Of a stretch of 61,167 bases of DNA, positions 16,474 to 25,968 are shown in pieces. The position numbers and the translations under genes were made by a program. Each line of letters starts with the position of its first letter. Position 1 is the stretch's first letter. Source of the DNA: Acidobacteriota bacterium (GTDB taxonomy: Bacteria; Acidobacteriota; Thermoanaerobaculia; Gp7-AA8); assembly GCA_021325515.1 (NCBI GenBank), contig JAJPHC010000040.1:1-61167 (forward strand). Direction: 5' to 3'. A model generated the notes under the pieces. That model was not told the origin of the DNA. It worked only from the letters and a program-made list of their open reading frames with translations, and did no database searches.

Positions 16474-17949
16474 TTAAATCGCAGGATTCCAGCGCAAAAC
16501 AGGCTGCCGCGCGGCCCTCGCCTCGTCCAGCCGGCGTACCGGTGTCGAGTGCGGAGCGGTCCTGACCAGCTCAGGCCGCTCGTCACATTCACGGGCGATG
16601 GCGATCATTGCCTCACAAAACGCGTCGAGCTCTTCCTTCGGCTCGCTCTCCGTCGGTTCAATCATCAGCGCGCCCGACACGATCAGCGGGAAGTAGATCG
16701 TCGGCGGATGGAAGCCGTAGTCCATCAGCCGCTTCGCGATATCCAGCGTGTGGACATCCTTCGCCGTCTGGTTCTTGTCGCTGAAGACGACCTCGTGCAG
16801 CGAAGGCGCGTCATACGGCAGGTGATACGAGCTCTTGAGGCGCGCGCGGATGTAGTTCGCATTGAGAACCGCGAGCTGCGCAATGCGGCGCAGGCCATCG
16901 GGTCCCATCGACCGCATGTACGTCAGAGCGCGGACGAGCACGTTGAAGTTGCCGTTGAACGCGCGCATGCGGCCGATCGAATCAGGATGGCTGTAGTCGA
17001 GATAGAACGAGCCGTCTTCGCGGCGCTCGACCGTAGGCGCCGGCAGGTAGGGCACGAGCCGCTCGCTCACGCCGACCGGACCCGCGCCGGGGCCGCCGCC
17101 GCCGTGCGGCGTCGAGAACGTCTTGTGCAGATTCGAGTGAATGCAGTCGACGCCCATGTCGCCGGGCCGCGCGATGCCGACGAACGCGTTGAGATTCGCG
17201 CCGTCGCAGTAGAGATACGCACCCTTCGCGTGAAGGATGTCGGCGATCGAGCGGATCTCGCTCTCGAATACGCCGAGCGTGTTCGGCACCGTGATCATCA
17301 GCGCCGCCACGTCTTCGGTCACCGCCGCTTCCAGCGTGGAGAGCTCGACCGTGCCGCGGCTGTTCGACTTCAGTTCCCTGATCTCGTATCCGGCGAATGC
17401 CGCCGACGCCGGATTCGTACCGTGAGCGGAGTCGGGGATCAGAATGTACTTTCGCGGATTGCCGCTCTTCGCCAGCGCCTTGTGCACCATCAGGATGCCG
17501 GTGAGCTCGCCGTGCGCACCGGCGACCGGCTGCAGCGACACGCGCGGCATGCCGAAGATTTCCTTCAGCGTCTGCTCGAGATGCCACAGCAGCTCGAGGT
17601 TCCCCTGCACCTGATGATCGGGCTGCAGCGGATGGGAGTGCGCGAAGCCGGGCGTGCGCGCGATCTCTTCGTTGATGCGCGGATTGTGCTTCATCGTGCA
17701 CGAGCCGAGGGGATAGAGGCCCGCATCGATCGAGACATTCAGCTTCGAGAGACGCGTGAAGTGGCGGATCACGTCCACTTCCGACACTTCGACTTCGTTG
17801 GCGATCTCCTCGCGGCGCAGCGCCGCGGGGATCATCGCATCGAGCGCCTCTTCCGGCACGTCGAGCGCAGGCAGCTTGTAGCCGCGGCGTCCTGTCTTCG
17901 AATGCTCGAAGATCAGCGGCGGGGTGTGGGCGGACTTCATCTCGCTCAT
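16474..17949 (-). CDS. gcvPB: Glycine dehydrogenase (decarboxylating) subunit 2
   Basis: 491 aa from the ATG at 17949 (MSEMKSAHTPPLIFE); the frame stays open further upstream into gcvPA but that part is not coding. This is the C-terminal half of the P-protein as a separate chain. It carries the PLP-binding lysine in NLHKTFSTPHGGGGPG, plus PVAGAHGELTG, DSAHGTNPASA and PPTIYFPLIVSGALMIEPTE. With gcvPA it forms the alpha2beta2 decarboxylase of the glycine cleavage system. It is the last gene of the operon and its start overlaps the gcvPA stop by 4 nt (ATGA), ensuring equal subunit synthesis. Confidence 0.96.
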   Translation of the reverse strand: MSEMKSAHTPPLIFEHSKTGRRGYKLPALDVPEEALDAMIPAALRREEIANEVEVSEVDVIRHFTRLSKLNVSIDAGLYPLGSCTMKHNPRINEEIARTPGFAHSHPLQPDHQVQGNLELLWHLEQTLKEIFGMPRVSLQPVAGAHGELTGILMVHKALAKSGNPRKYILIPDSAHGTNPASAAFAGYEIRELKSNSRGTVELSTLEAAVTEDVAALMITVPNTLGVFESEIRSIADILHAKGAYLYCDGANLNAFVGIARPGDMGVDCIHSNLHKTFSTPHGGGGPGAGPVGVSERLVPYLPAPTVERREDGSFYLDYSHPDSIGRMRAFNGNFNVLVRALTYMRSMGPDGLRRIAQLAVLNANYIRARLKSSYHLPYDAPSLHEVVFSDKNQTAKDVHTLDIAKRLMDYGFHPPTIYFPLIVSGALMIEPTESEPKEELDAFCEAMIAIARECDERPELVRTAPHSTPVRRLDEARAARQPVLRWNPAI

Positions 17950-19331
17950 CTGCGCTCCCGGGAAATCGCGGCGCTCAGCGCAGCGACGTAATGATCGAGT
18001 TGCTCGCGGGTGTGCAACTCGGTGACGGCGGCGAGGAAATCGTTGGCGCGGCCTTCGAAGAAACCGGCGAGCGGTATCCCACCGAGGATCTTCTCGTGCT
18101 CGAGATCGGCGAGGATCTCGGAAGCAGGGAACGGCGTGCGGATCACGAACTCGTTGTAAACCGGGCCGGAGAACGGCAGCTCCACTCCTCGGACTTCGCT
18201 CAGTTTCGTGCGGAGGTAGTTCGCCTTCTGCATCGACTGCAGCGCGACTTCGCGCAGGCCTTCCTTGCCGAGAAGCGAGAGATACATGTTCGCGGCGAGC
18301 GCGATGAGCGCCTCGTTCGTGCAGATGTTCGACGTCGCCTTGCCGCGGCGGATGTGCTGTTCGCGCGTCGCGAGCGTCAGCACGTAGGCGCGGCGGCCGT
18401 CGACGTCGACGGTCTCTCCGACGAGCCGGCCCGGCATGTGCCGCTTCAGCGCATCGCGCACGACCATGAAGCCGACGAACGGACCGCCGAACTGCGTGGG
18501 AATGCCCCACGCCTGCCCTTCACCGACACAGATGTCGAAGCCATGCGCTCCCGGCGGCGTCAGGATTCCCAGCGACGTCGCCTCGGCCACCACCGCGATG
18601 CGCGTGGTTCCCTCGCTCGCGGCGCGGATCGCGTCGTAATCCTCGACGACTCCCAGGAAGTTCGGCGACTGCACCGCGACGGCGAACGCCCCCTCAGCGG
18701 CAGCGCGGAGCGCGTCGAGATCGACGCGGCCGTCGTCGCTCCATCCCACCTCCACGACTTCGATGCCGAGATTCTGGATGTATGTGCGAACCGTCTCGCG
18801 GTAGTGCGGATGCACCGACTTCGCGATGAGCACCTTCGTCTTGTTCTTGTGCATCCGCTCCGCGAGCAGCACCGCCTCACAGAGCGCGGTCGACCCGTCG
18901 TAGAGCGATGCGTTCGCGACGTCGAGCCCCGTCAACAGACACTGGTGCGTCTGATACTCGAAGATCGACTGCAGCGTTCCCTGAGAGACCTCCGGCTGAT
19001 ACGGCGTATAGGCGGTGAGGAATTCCGCGCGCAGCAGGAGCTGATCGATGCAGGCCGGCTGGTAGTGCGCGTACGCTCCGCCGCCGAGGAACGACGCATG
19101 ATCGACAGCCGTGCGGTTCTTCGCGGCAAGACCGCGGAACCAGCGGCGCGTCTCGATCTCCGACCAAGGTCCCGGCACTTCCAGAAGCCTGTTCAGCTTC
19201 ACCGCATCAGGAATCGTGTCGAAGAGCCTGTCGATCGAATCGACGCCAACGACGTCGAGCATCTCGCGAACGTCCTGGCTGGCGTTGGGGATGTAGCGGT
19301 GGTGGGAAGTGAGGGGATCAGGGAGTGTCAT
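17946..19331 (-). CDS. gcvPA: Glycine dehydrogenase (decarboxylating) subunit 1
   Basis: 461 aa, the N-terminal-type subunit of a split P-protein. Typical stretches include FLGGGAYAHYQPACIDQLLLRAEFLTAYTPYQPEVSQGTLQSIFEYQT, DVANASLYDGSTALCEAVLLA, VAVQSPNFLGVVED and GEGQAWGIPTQFGGPFVGFM. It pairs with GcvPB to decarboxylate glycine and load the methylamine group on lipoyl-GcvH. The gene starts 107 bp downstream of gcvH, the only sizeable gap in the operon, and that gap is filled by a perfect inverted repeat. Confidence 0.96.
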   Translation of the reverse strand: MTLPDPLTSHHRYIPNASQDVREMLDVVGVDSIDRLFDTIPDAVKLNRLLEVPGPWSEIETRRWFRGLAAKNRTAVDHASFLGGGAYAHYQPACIDQLLLRAEFLTAYTPYQPEVSQGTLQSIFEYQTHQCLLTGLDVANASLYDGSTALCEAVLLAERMHKNKTKVLIAKSVHPHYRETVRTYIQNLGIEVVEVGWSDDGRVDLDALRAAAEGAFAVAVQSPNFLGVVEDYDAIRAASEGTTRIAVVAEATSLGILTPPGAHGFDICVGEGQAWGIPTQFGGPFVGFMVVRDALKRHMPGRLVGETVDVDGRRAYVLTLATREQHIRRGKATSNICTNEALIALAANMYLSLLGKEGLREVALQSMQKANYLRTKLSEVRGVELPFSGPVYNEFVIRTPFPASEILADLEHEKILGGIPLAGFFEGRANDFLAAVTELHTREQLDHYVAALSAAISRERR

Positions 19332-19343
19332 GTTTTTGAAAAG

Positions 19344-19426
19344 CGAAATTCAGAATGCATCAATCGAATGCAGAATTCAGATCAACATTTTTCATTCTGA
19401 ATTCTGGATTCTGAATTCTGCATTCG
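19344..19426. repeat. AT-rich inverted/tandem repeat (CAGAATTcag) between gcvH and gcvPA
   Basis: Two 16-bp perfect inverted arms, 19365-19380 (cgaatgcagaattcag) and 19411-19426 (ctgaattctgcattcg), are flanked by further partial copies of ATTCAGAAT/ATTCTGAAT with a 7-8 bp period. The whole 107-bp gap is far more AT-rich than its neighbours. The hairpin lies in the middle of the gcv transcript and could attenuate or process it. Confidence 0.85.
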
Positions 19427-19438
19427 TTTTTCCAACCG

Positions 19439-19840
19439 TCAGTGTCCCGCCTCGGTCTGGATGTACTCCTCGTACTCCTCGGCGTTCATCAGGAGCTCGT
19501 CCATCTCGCTGGGGTCCGAGAGCTTGATCCTCACCATCCAGCCGTCGCCGTACGAATCGGTGTTCACCAGCTCCGGCTTCTCGGCCAGCGCTTCGTTGAC
19601 CTCGACCACTTCGCCCGACACCGGCGAGAAAAGCTCGGACACGGCTTTCACCGACTCGATCGAGCCGAGCTCGTCGCCGGCTTCGAGTTGTGTTCCCACC
19701 TGCGGCAGTTCGACGAATACGACGTCGCCGAGCTCTTTCTGCGCATAGTCGGTAATGCCGATCGTGCCGATTCCTTCCTTCTCATCGAAGTGGACGTATT
19801 CGTGACTCTTCGCGTATTTGCTGTCTTCAGGCGTGCTCAT
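19439..19840 (-). CDS. gcvH: Glycine cleavage system H protein
   Basis: 133 aa. The lipoylation site is clear in LGSIESVKAVSELFSPVSGEVVEVN (the lysine of ESVKA, about residue 67), with the family's GITDYAQKELGDVVFVELP before it and NTDSYGDGWMVRIKLSDP after it. H protein shuttles the aminomethyl group from the P-protein to GcvT. It lies 13 bp downstream of gcvT and precedes gcvPA. The acidic tail EYEEYIQTEAGH is ordinary. Confidence 0.97.
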   Translation of the reverse strand: MSTPEDSKYAKSHEYVHFDEKEGIGTIGITDYAQKELGDVVFVELPQVGTQLEAGDELGSIESVKAVSELFSPVSGEVVEVNEALAEKPELVNTDSYGDGWMVRIKLSDPSEMDELLMNAEEYEEYIQTEAGH

Positions 19841-19853
19841 CGCAGCATCTCCT

Positions 19854-20945
19854 TCACTTCGCGCGCTTGTAGAACGGGGTGGGGACGACTCGGGCCCGGG
19901 TCTCCCTGCCGCGGATCAACACCATGAATTCGGTTCCCGGCGCCGATTTGTCGAGCGGAAGATATGCGAGACCGATCGCTTTTTTCAATGTCGGCGAATG
20001 GGTGCCGCTCGTGACGACGCCGATCTCTTCCGAGCCATCCACGATGGGGTAACCGTGCCGCGCGATTCCGCGCTCGGCCATCTCGAATCCGACCAGCTTC
20101 CGGCGCGGCCCTTCCGCCTTTTCGCGCTGCAGGACGTCGCGGCCGTTGAACTCCCCTTTCTCCACCTTCACGATCCAGCCGAGGTCGGCTTCGAGCGGCG
20201 TGGTGGTGTGATCGATGTCGTTGCCGTAGAGCGCCATCTTCGCCTCGAGACGCAGCGTGTCGCGCGCGCCGAGACCGCAGGGCTTCGCTCCGAGCTCGAT
20301 CAGCTTGCGCGCGACGCGCGTCACATCCTCGGGATCCAGGAAGATCTCGAAGCCGTCTTCGCCCGTGTAGCCGGTGCGCGACAGGATCGCCTTCGCGCCA
20401 TCGACCGTGCCGTGTGCGAAGGCGTAGTACTTGAGCGGCGAGAGCTCGATGTTCACGAGCGGCTGCAGCAGTGCCACCGAGCTCGGCCCCTGCAGCGCGA
20501 TGAGCGCGTACTCATCGCTGCGGTTGACGAGCTCGACCTCCATCCCTTTCGCGGTGTTCTCGAACCACTCGAAGTCCTTGTCGATGTTCGACGCGTTGAC
20601 GACCGCGAAGTAGTCGTTGTCACCGTTCTTGTAGATGAGGAGGTCATCGACGAACGTTGCGGTGGGATAGAGGAGGCCGTTGTACTGCGCGCGCCCGTTG
20701 GCGATCTTCGAGACGTCATTGCAGGTCGTCGACTGCAGCATGCGCAGCGTATCCGGCCCGCGAAAGGTGAACTCTCCCATGTGCGAGACATCGAAGAGAC
20801 CGGCGCCGGTCCGTACGGCTTCATGCTCCTCGAGGATGCCGGAGTACTGCACCGGCATTTCCCAGCCGCCGAAGTCCACCATCTTCGCGCCCAACTCGTG
20901 ATGCAGTGCATTCAGGGGGGTTCGCTTCAGGTTTTGGTCTACCAT
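19854..20945 (-). CDS. gcvT: Aminomethyltransferase (glycine cleavage T protein)
   Basis: 363 aa from the ATG at 20945 ([34 protein letters not shown]); an upstream in-frame ATG at 21002 lies in the AT-rich repeat and would add an unlikely MSISIFNFQFSIS leader. Folate-binding residues are present in [27 protein letters not shown] and [23 protein letters not shown]. The protein transfers the methylene group to tetrahydrofolate and releases ammonia. It is the first gene of gcvT-gcvH-gcvPA-gcvPB. I found no glycine riboswitch upstream; the 87-bp region to the divergent xer gene is mostly repeat. Confidence 0.96.
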   Translation of the reverse strand: MVDQNLKRTPLNALHHELGAKMVDFGGWEMPVQYSGILEEHEAVRTGAGLFDVSHMGEFTFRGPDTLRMLQSTTCNDVSKIANGRAQYNGLLYPTATFVDDLLIYKNGDNDYFAVVNASNIDKDFEWFENTAKGMEVELVNRSDEYALIALQGPSSVALLQPLVNIELSPLKYYAFAHGTVDGAKAILSRTGYTGEDGFEIFLDPEDVTRVARKLIELGAKPCGLGARDTLRLEAKMALYGNDIDHTTTPLEADLGWIVKVEKGEFNGRDVLQREKAEGPRRKLVGFEMAERGIARHGYPIVDGSEEIGVVTSGTHSPTLKKAIGLAYLPLDKSAPGTEFMVLIRGRETRARVVPTPFYKRAK

Positions 20946-20964
20946 GGCCGCGTAGCGTATTGCG

Positions 20965-21013
20965 GAAATTGAAAATTGAAAATTGAAAATTGAAATGGAC
21001 AATTTTCAATTTC
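20965..21013. repeat. AT-rich tandem and inverted repeat (GAAAATT)n between gcvT and xer
   Basis: GAAATTGAAAATTGAAAATTGAAAATTGAAATGGACAATTTTCAATTTC-type sequence: the 14-bp ends (20965-20978 and 21000-21013) are perfect inverted copies, and the left half is a tandem run of about 8-bp units. It occupies most of the divergent promoter region of gcvT and xer, so it must contain or displace their promoters. Confidence 0.85.
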
Positions 21014-21032
21014 GCGCAGCGGGAGCGCGGGC

Positions 21033-21926
21033 GTGAAACGAGAGATCGGTGATTTCCTCGACTATCTGACCTACGAGCGCAACGTCTCGACGAACACGGT
21101 CGAGGCTTACCGCGACGATCTCGAATCGTTCCTTCGCTTTCTCTGCAACGACTACCTCACGATCGATCGCGACCTCGTCGATCTCCGGCGCGTCGATCAC
21201 CTCACGGTCCGCGCCTACCTCGCGCACCTCTCGCGCCGGAAGCTGGCGCGCACGTCGATCGCGCGGCATCTCTCCGCGCTGCGCACGTTCTTCAAGTACC
21301 TGATGCGCGAAGGTCTGGCCGAGGCCAATCCGGCGCGGACCGTCGCCACGCCGAAGCGCGAGAAGCATCTGCCGGCGGTGATGCAGCCGTCCGACATCTC
21401 GCTTCTCCTCGAGCAGCCCGATCTCGACACCTCTCTCGGGATCCGCGATCGCGCCTGGCTCGAGCTGCTCTATGCATCAGGGCTGCGCATCAGTGAGCTC
21501 GTCGGCATCGATCTCGACGACATCGAGGTGCGCGCACGGCTGGTGAAGGTTCACGGAAAGGGATCGAAAGAGCGGATCGTGCCGTTCGGCTCGAAAGCCG
21601 AGGAAGCGCTGCGCGCGTACCTCGCGGTGCGGGAAGCGGAGGCGGATGAGCAGGCGCTCTTCGTCAACTACCGGGGAGGCCGCATCACGACGCGCAGCAT
21701 CCGGCGCCTGTTCGATCGTTATCTGCGGGCGGCATCGCTTCGCGCCGGCATCTCCCCCCACACGATGCGCCATTCATTCGCGACACACCTCCTCAACGCC
21801 GGTGCCGATCTCCGCGGCATTCAGGAGCTCCTCGGCCATGCGTCGCTGTCGACGACGCAGAAGTACACGCATCTGAACGACTGGGAGTTGATCAAGGTCT
21901 ACAAGAAGGCGCATCCGCGGGCGTAG
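21033..21926 (+). CDS. Tyrosine recombinase XerC/XerD
   Basis: 297 aa, the standard Xer length, with no phage-type extra domain. The SAM-like N-terminal domain runs to about residue 105. Catalytic residues follow: Arg in SGLRISELVG, Lys in HGKGSKERIVPFG, HTMRHSFATHLLNAGADLRGIQELLGHASLSTTQKYTH (His-x-x-Arg, His and nucleophile Tyr). It probably resolves chromosome dimers at dif. Start is the GTG at 21033. Whether it is XerC or XerD cannot be decided from one gene. It is divergent from the gcv operon. Confidence 0.92.
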   Translation: MKREIGDFLDYLTYERNVSTNTVEAYRDDLESFLRFLCNDYLTIDRDLVDLRRVDHLTVRAYLAHLSRRKLARTSIARHLSALRTFFKYLMREGLAEANPARTVATPKREKHLPAVMQPSDISLLLEQPDLDTSLGIRDRAWLELLYASGLRISELVGIDLDDIEVRARLVKVHGKGSKERIVPFGSKAEEALRAYLAVREAEADEQALFVNYRGGRITTRSIRRLFDRYLRAASLRAGISPHTMRHSFATHLLNAGADLRGIQELLGHASLSTTQKYTHLNDWELIKVYKKAHPRA

Positions 21927-21927
21927 T

Positions 21928-22050
21928 CCTTCATCCCGAGCGAAGTCGAGGGATCAACGCAGGCACCGGACAAATCGACCCATGTGGCTTGCTCATGACA
22001 CCAACTTTCGCGGCGCCGTCGATGATGCCTCGACTTCGCTCGGCATAAAC
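21928..22050. repeat. Inverted-repeat element, GAGCGAAGTCGAGGGATC type (copy 2)
   Basis: Begins TCATCCCGAGCGAAGTCGAGGGATCAACGCAGGCACC and ends GGCGCCGTCGATGATGCCTCGACTTCGCTCGGCAT, so the ends form an imperfect inverted repeat around about 55 bp of unrelated sequence. It fills the 131-bp gap between xer and the 609-aa gene, ending just before that gene's GTG start. Related to 11691-11991 and 23890-23986. Confidence 0.75.
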
Positions 22051-22057
22051 TAGACCT

Positions 22058-23887
22058 GTGATCCGGGCGATCGTGCATCAGGGGTTCATCGGCGAGACGA
22101 TCGAATACTTCGCCGTCGTGACCGGACCCGACGTCGATCGCCGCTTCTTCTTCGAGCAGATTTCCACCGGCCGCGGCGACGTCGTGCGCTACTTCGGCGG
22201 CAATTCGGAGATCACCCTGAATCCCGAGGGGATCCGCTTTCGCGGCAACGGCGGCATCTTCGGCGAGTACATGTTCGGCGGCCATTTTCCGGTCGGCGAT
22301 CTGCTCAACGATGAAGTCGTGAACCGCCTCGTGCTGTTCGGCGCGACCACCGACGCGCAGACTCACGAGCTCCGTTTCACGCAGCACACGGAAGGCTTCG
22401 AGACCTACGACAATCTTTTTCTTCAGGGCAACGCGATCGCGAACTACTTCTTCTTCGTCGACGATCGCAAGCGCTTCAACGACGTCGCGGAGCGCCAGTC
22501 CCAGATTCTCCGCAACGCGGGAAAACTGTTGAAGCGCTCGCGCAAGGTTGGAGAGGGAAAGTTCATCGCGCTCGGCAACGAGGTGCTCGACGCGCTCGCG
22601 GAACCGGAGACGACGATCGTGATCCTCCGCGTCGTGCATCGCTCGAATCAGCGTTTCTCCGACGCCTGCCGCCAGGCCTACGCGCAGCACCGCTCGATGC
22701 AGGAGATCGGAGCGATCGCCAGTGACGGCGTGGAAACGTATCAGCGGGAACGCATCCAGATCGATGTCATCTATCACCACCGCGACAACCAGGAGCTGAT
22801 CAACGAGTACAAGCGCATCCTCGCCTCCTGCATCGGCTCCAACATCGGTCCGTCGGCTCGCGCGCGGCTGATGCGCATCCGCACGCTCTCGCTGCGCAAT
22901 GAAGTCCCGCTGTCGATCTTCGACACGCTGGAGGAGATCGTGCTGCAGGAGTCGCGGCTGGCGACGACCGAGCAGGAACCCGACTACATCCAGTCGACGC
23001 GCGAGATCCTGGGCGGCTTCCTGCTCGGCAAGAACATCACGCGCAAGCTCTCGTCACTGGACATGGTCCAGTTGATGGAGAACAAACAGAAGGCGGGCGC
23101 GAATCGCGACCAGACGTTCGAGGAGCTGCTGCTCGACACCGGGCGTCTGATCGACGAGATCTCGCGCGAGGAAGAAGACTTCGAGCGGCTGGAGTCGTTC
23201 GGCGAATTGATCACGCTCTTCGACCGCATCGATCACACCACGACACTCGTCAACAAGCTCGCGTTCATGGACGACGTCGAGCTGTCGAACGAGCAGGTGC
23301 GCTCGCTGCTCGGCAACATGCAGGTGTTCGAAAAGCTGCGCCGCGGGCTTTTTCAGCAGCTCTTCATCGATCCGATCGTCGCCAACGAGTACGCGCTCTC
23401 CTACGGCAAGAAGAAGCTCTACGCGCTGACGCTGGGCCTCATCTCGATCGAGAACAACGAAGCGTCGATCGGCGATGTCGTCGAATCGATCACCGCGATC
23501 AACCGGAACGAGCGCGCCTACTTTGCCGTGTACAAGCTCGCACGGCGGCGCATGATGAACTTCTACCTCGAGCTGAACACGCCCGAGGGACGCGAGACGT
23601 TCCGCCGCGAGATGCGGGACGAGATCGCGCGCGACGAAGCGCTGAACGACCTGCAGGACCTGATCAACGAGTCGCTGCTCGAGGATGTCATCACGAAGAT
23701 CCGGCTCGAGGCGTTCTACATCAACCAGTTGCTGCCGAAGATCATCGACGAACAGGATGCGAAGCTGCGGAGCGATTTCCTGTCGAATTCCGGCCTCGAC
23801 CGCTTCCAGATCGAAGAGCTCGAGTCGGAGTATTTCGAGATGCGCGCCTTCCCGCCGCAAATGCTCGAAGCGATCCAGAGGCCGTAA
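22058..23887 (+). CDS. Uncharacterised 609-aa conserved protein
   Basis: Start is a GTG at 22058. No signal peptide, membrane helix or recognised enzyme motif. The first about 120 residues look like a beta-rich domain ([29 protein letters not shown]...[35 protein letters not shown]). The rest is long, highly charged and helical (for example [54 protein letters not shown]). The length and start resemble an uncharacterised family I associate with TIGR04442, found in delta-proteobacteria and acidobacteria; this is from memory. It is flanked on both sides by inverted-repeat elements, so it is probably transcribed alone. Probably cytoplasmic. Confidence 0.8.
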   Translation: MIRAIVHQGFIGETIEYFAVVTGPDVDRRFFFEQISTGRGDVVRYFGGNSEITLNPEGIRFRGNGGIFGEYMFGGHFPVGDLLNDEVVNRLVLFGATTDAQTHELRFTQHTEGFETYDNLFLQGNAIANYFFFVDDRKRFNDVAERQSQILRNAGKLLKRSRKVGEGKFIALGNEVLDALAEPETTIVILRVVHRSNQRFSDACRQAYAQHRSMQEIGAIASDGVETYQRERIQIDVIYHHRDNQELINEYKRILASCIGSNIGPSARARLMRIRTLSLRNEVPLSIFDTLEEIVLQESRLATTEQEPDYIQSTREILGGFLLGKNITRKLSSLDMVQLMENKQKAGANRDQTFEELLLDTGRLIDEISREEEDFERLESFGELITLFDRIDHTTTLVNKLAFMDDVELSNEQVRSLLGNMQVFEKLRRGLFQQLFIDPIVANEYALSYGKKKLYALTLGLISIENNEASIGDVVESITAINRNERAYFAVYKLARRRMMNFYLELNTPEGRETFRREMRDEIARDEALNDLQDLINESLLEDVITKIRLEAFYINQLLPKIIDEQDAKLRSDFLSNSGLDRFQIEELESEYFEMRAFPPQMLEAIQRP

Positions 23888-23889
23888 CT

Positions 23890-23986
23890 CCGTTTATGCT
23901 GAGCACCGCGAAGCATCAACCAAGGCGCCGCGGTCATCGTGCCATTCGCCCTGCGCCTTGGCTGATCCTTCGCTGCGCTCAGGAAT
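23890..23986. repeat. Inverted-repeat element, CTGAGC..GCGAAG..ATCAACCAAGGCGC type (copy 3)
   Basis: Left arm TTATGCTGAGCACCGCGAAGCATCAACCAAGGCGCC; right arm GCGCCTTGGCTGATCCTTCGCTGCGCTCAGGAATAA; about 25 bp between. The arms pair with a few mismatches over about 36 bp. It fills the gap between the 609-aa gene and the yyaL-like gene and probably forms a terminator-like hairpin. Same family as copies 1 and 2. Confidence 0.8.
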
Positions 23987-23990
23987 AAGA

Positions 23991-25955
23991 ATGACAAACC
24001 GCCTCGCGAACGAGACCTCTCCTTACCTCCTCCAGCACGCGCACAACCCTGTGGACTGGTACCCGTGGGGCAGCGAAGCATTCGCGAAGGCGAAGGCGGA
24101 GAACAAGCCGGTCTTTCTTTCCGTCGGCTACTCCGCCTGCCATTGGTGTCATGTGATGGAGCGCGAGTCGTTCGAGAGCGCCGAGATCGCGGCGATTCTC
24201 AACGAGCTGTTCGTCTCCATCAAAGTCGATCGCGAAGAGCGTCCCGATGTCGACTCGATCTACATGGAAGCCGTGCAACTCATGACCGGCCACGGCGGCT
24301 GGCCGATGTCCGTGTTCCTGACGCCGGACGGAGCGCCGTTCTACGCAGGTACGTACTTCCCGCCCGACGATCGCCACGGAATGCCGGGGTTCCGCCGCGT
24401 GCTCGCGCATGTGGCGGACGCGTTCCGCCACCGGCAGGAGGACGTGCGCGGCGCGGCGCAGGAAGTGGTCTCGGCGATCGGCGGCTCGCTGCGTGCGGCC
24501 ACGGGCCGCGAGTCGGGAGGCGTCACGAGCGCTGCGCTGCAGCAGGCCGTGGAGCGCCTCGCGCAGAACTATGACCGCGTGCACGGCGGTTTCGGCGGCG
24601 CGCCGAAGTTCCCGCCTTCCATGACGCTCGACTTTCTGATGCAGATGGACGGCGGACGCGAGATCGTGGTCAACACGTTGACGAAGATGGCGCGCGGCGG
24701 CATGTACGACCAGATCGGCGGCGGCTTCCACCGCTACTCCGTCGACGCGCGCTGGCTCGTGCCCCACTTCGAGAAGATGCTGTACGACAACGCGCTGCTG
24801 GCGCGCCTCTACACGCGCGCATGGCAGTGGACCAAAGATCCCTTCTTCGCCCGCATCGCGAACGAGATCCTCGGCTACGTCCAGCGCGAGATGACCTCGC
24901 CCGACGGCGGCTTCTACTCATCGCAGGATGCCGACTCGGAAGGGGAAGAGGGAAAGTTCTATGTCTGGTCGCGGCGAGAGGTTCTCGACGTGCTCGGCGC
25001 CGATGAAGGGCGAATCTTCTGCGCGCTGTACGACATCACCGAGAGCGGCAACTGGGAAGGTCACAACATCCTGAATGTGCCGCGGGATCCGGAGGCGGTG
25101 GCCGCGGATCTCGGCATCACGATCGAGCGCCTCAACGAAATCGCGGCGCGGGGCAAGTGCAAGCTCTACGGCGTCCGCGCCGAGCGCGTCGCACCGGGAC
25201 GCGACGACAAGATCCTCACCGGCTGGAACGGCTGGATGCTCGCGGCATTCGCCGAGGCGAAGCTGGCATTCGGACGGTACGAGGATGTCGTGCGCGCCAA
25301 CGCCGAATTTCTGCTCCGGCGAAATGGAAAACGCACCGATCGCATCGCCGGACTGCTCGAAGATTACTCGGGTGCGGCATGGGGTCTCGTGCTCGCGTAC
25401 GAGGCGACGCACGAGCGGCGCTATCTGGATGCCGCTCGTCAACTTGTTGACGAAATTGTGAATCGCTTCGCCGATGAGGAGAATGGCGGATTCTTCGACA
25501 CGGCGATCGATCACGAGAAGCTGATCACGCGTCCGAAAGACGTCTTCGACAACGCGACGCCGTCAGGAAACTCCGTCACCTGCGATCTTCTGCTTCGCAT
25601 GGCCGTGCTCTTCGGAGAGGAAACGTACGCGCGCCTCGCGACGCGCGCAATCGACGCGGTCTGGCCTCTCGCCGAGCGCTATCCCTCCGGCTTCGGCTTC
25701 CTCCTCGGCGTCGCCGCGTGGCGCCTCGGCCAGCCGAAAGAAATCGCGCTGACCGGTGCCGGCATCGCCGCCTTCGAGCGCGTCATCGGCGAGACCTACC
25801 TGCCCCATCGCATTCTCGTCGCCGGCGAACAATCCGCATCACTCCCCTTGATGGAGGGACGCCCGCACGATCGCACGATGGCGTACGTGTGCCAGGGCTA
25901 CGCGTGCCAGGAGCCGACGGCCGATCCGGAACGCCTGCGCGAATTGCTCGAGTAG
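23991..25955 (+). CDS. YyaL/SSP411-type thioredoxin-fold protein (DUF255)
   Basis: 654 aa from the ATG at 23991; the frame is open upstream into the previous gene but not coding there. N-terminal thioredoxin-like domain: [47 protein letters not shown] (CxxC, about residues 48-51), [16 protein letters not shown], and [27 protein letters not shown]. The rest is an (alpha/alpha)6-barrel region similar to N-acylglucosamine 2-epimerases, with [39 protein letters not shown] and [22 protein letters not shown]. The function of this widespread family is unsettled; a redox-linked sugar-modifying role has been suggested. No signal peptide. Confidence 0.9.
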   Translation: MTNRLANETSPYLLQHAHNPVDWYPWGSEAFAKAKAENKPVFLSVGYSACHWCHVMERESFESAEIAAILNELFVSIKVDREERPDVDSIYMEAVQLMTGHGGWPMSVFLTPDGAPFYAGTYFPPDDRHGMPGFRRVLAHVADAFRHRQEDVRGAAQEVVSAIGGSLRAATGRESGGVTSAALQQAVERLAQNYDRVHGGFGGAPKFPPSMTLDFLMQMDGGREIVVNTLTKMARGGMYDQIGGGFHRYSVDARWLVPHFEKMLYDNALLARLYTRAWQWTKDPFFARIANEILGYVQREMTSPDGGFYSSQDADSEGEEGKFYVWSRREVLDVLGADEGRIFCALYDITESGNWEGHNILNVPRDPEAVAADLGITIERLNEIAARGKCKLYGVRAERVAPGRDDKILTGWNGWMLAAFAEAKLAFGRYEDVVRANAEFLLRRNGKRTDRIAGLLEDYSGAAWGLVLAYEATHERRYLDAARQLVDEIVNRFADEENGGFFDTAIDHEKLITRPKDVFDNATPSGNSVTCDLLLRMAVLFGEETYARLATRAIDAVWPLAERYPSGFGFLLGVAAWRLGQPKEIALTGAGIAAFERVIGETYLPHRILVAGEQSASLPLMEGRPHDRTMAYVCQGYACQEPTADPERLRELLE

Positions 25956-25968
25956 CATCAGGAAAAAA

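Noticed and set aside
20821-21009. Longer gcvT N-terminus beginning at 21002
   Set aside because: The additional residues come from the AT-rich repeat and are not like the conserved T-protein N-terminus; the ATG at 20945 fits the family.
20946-21032. Glycine riboswitch upstream of gcvT
   Set aside because: The 87-bp region is mostly an AT-rich repeat; no tandem aptamer motifs are visible.
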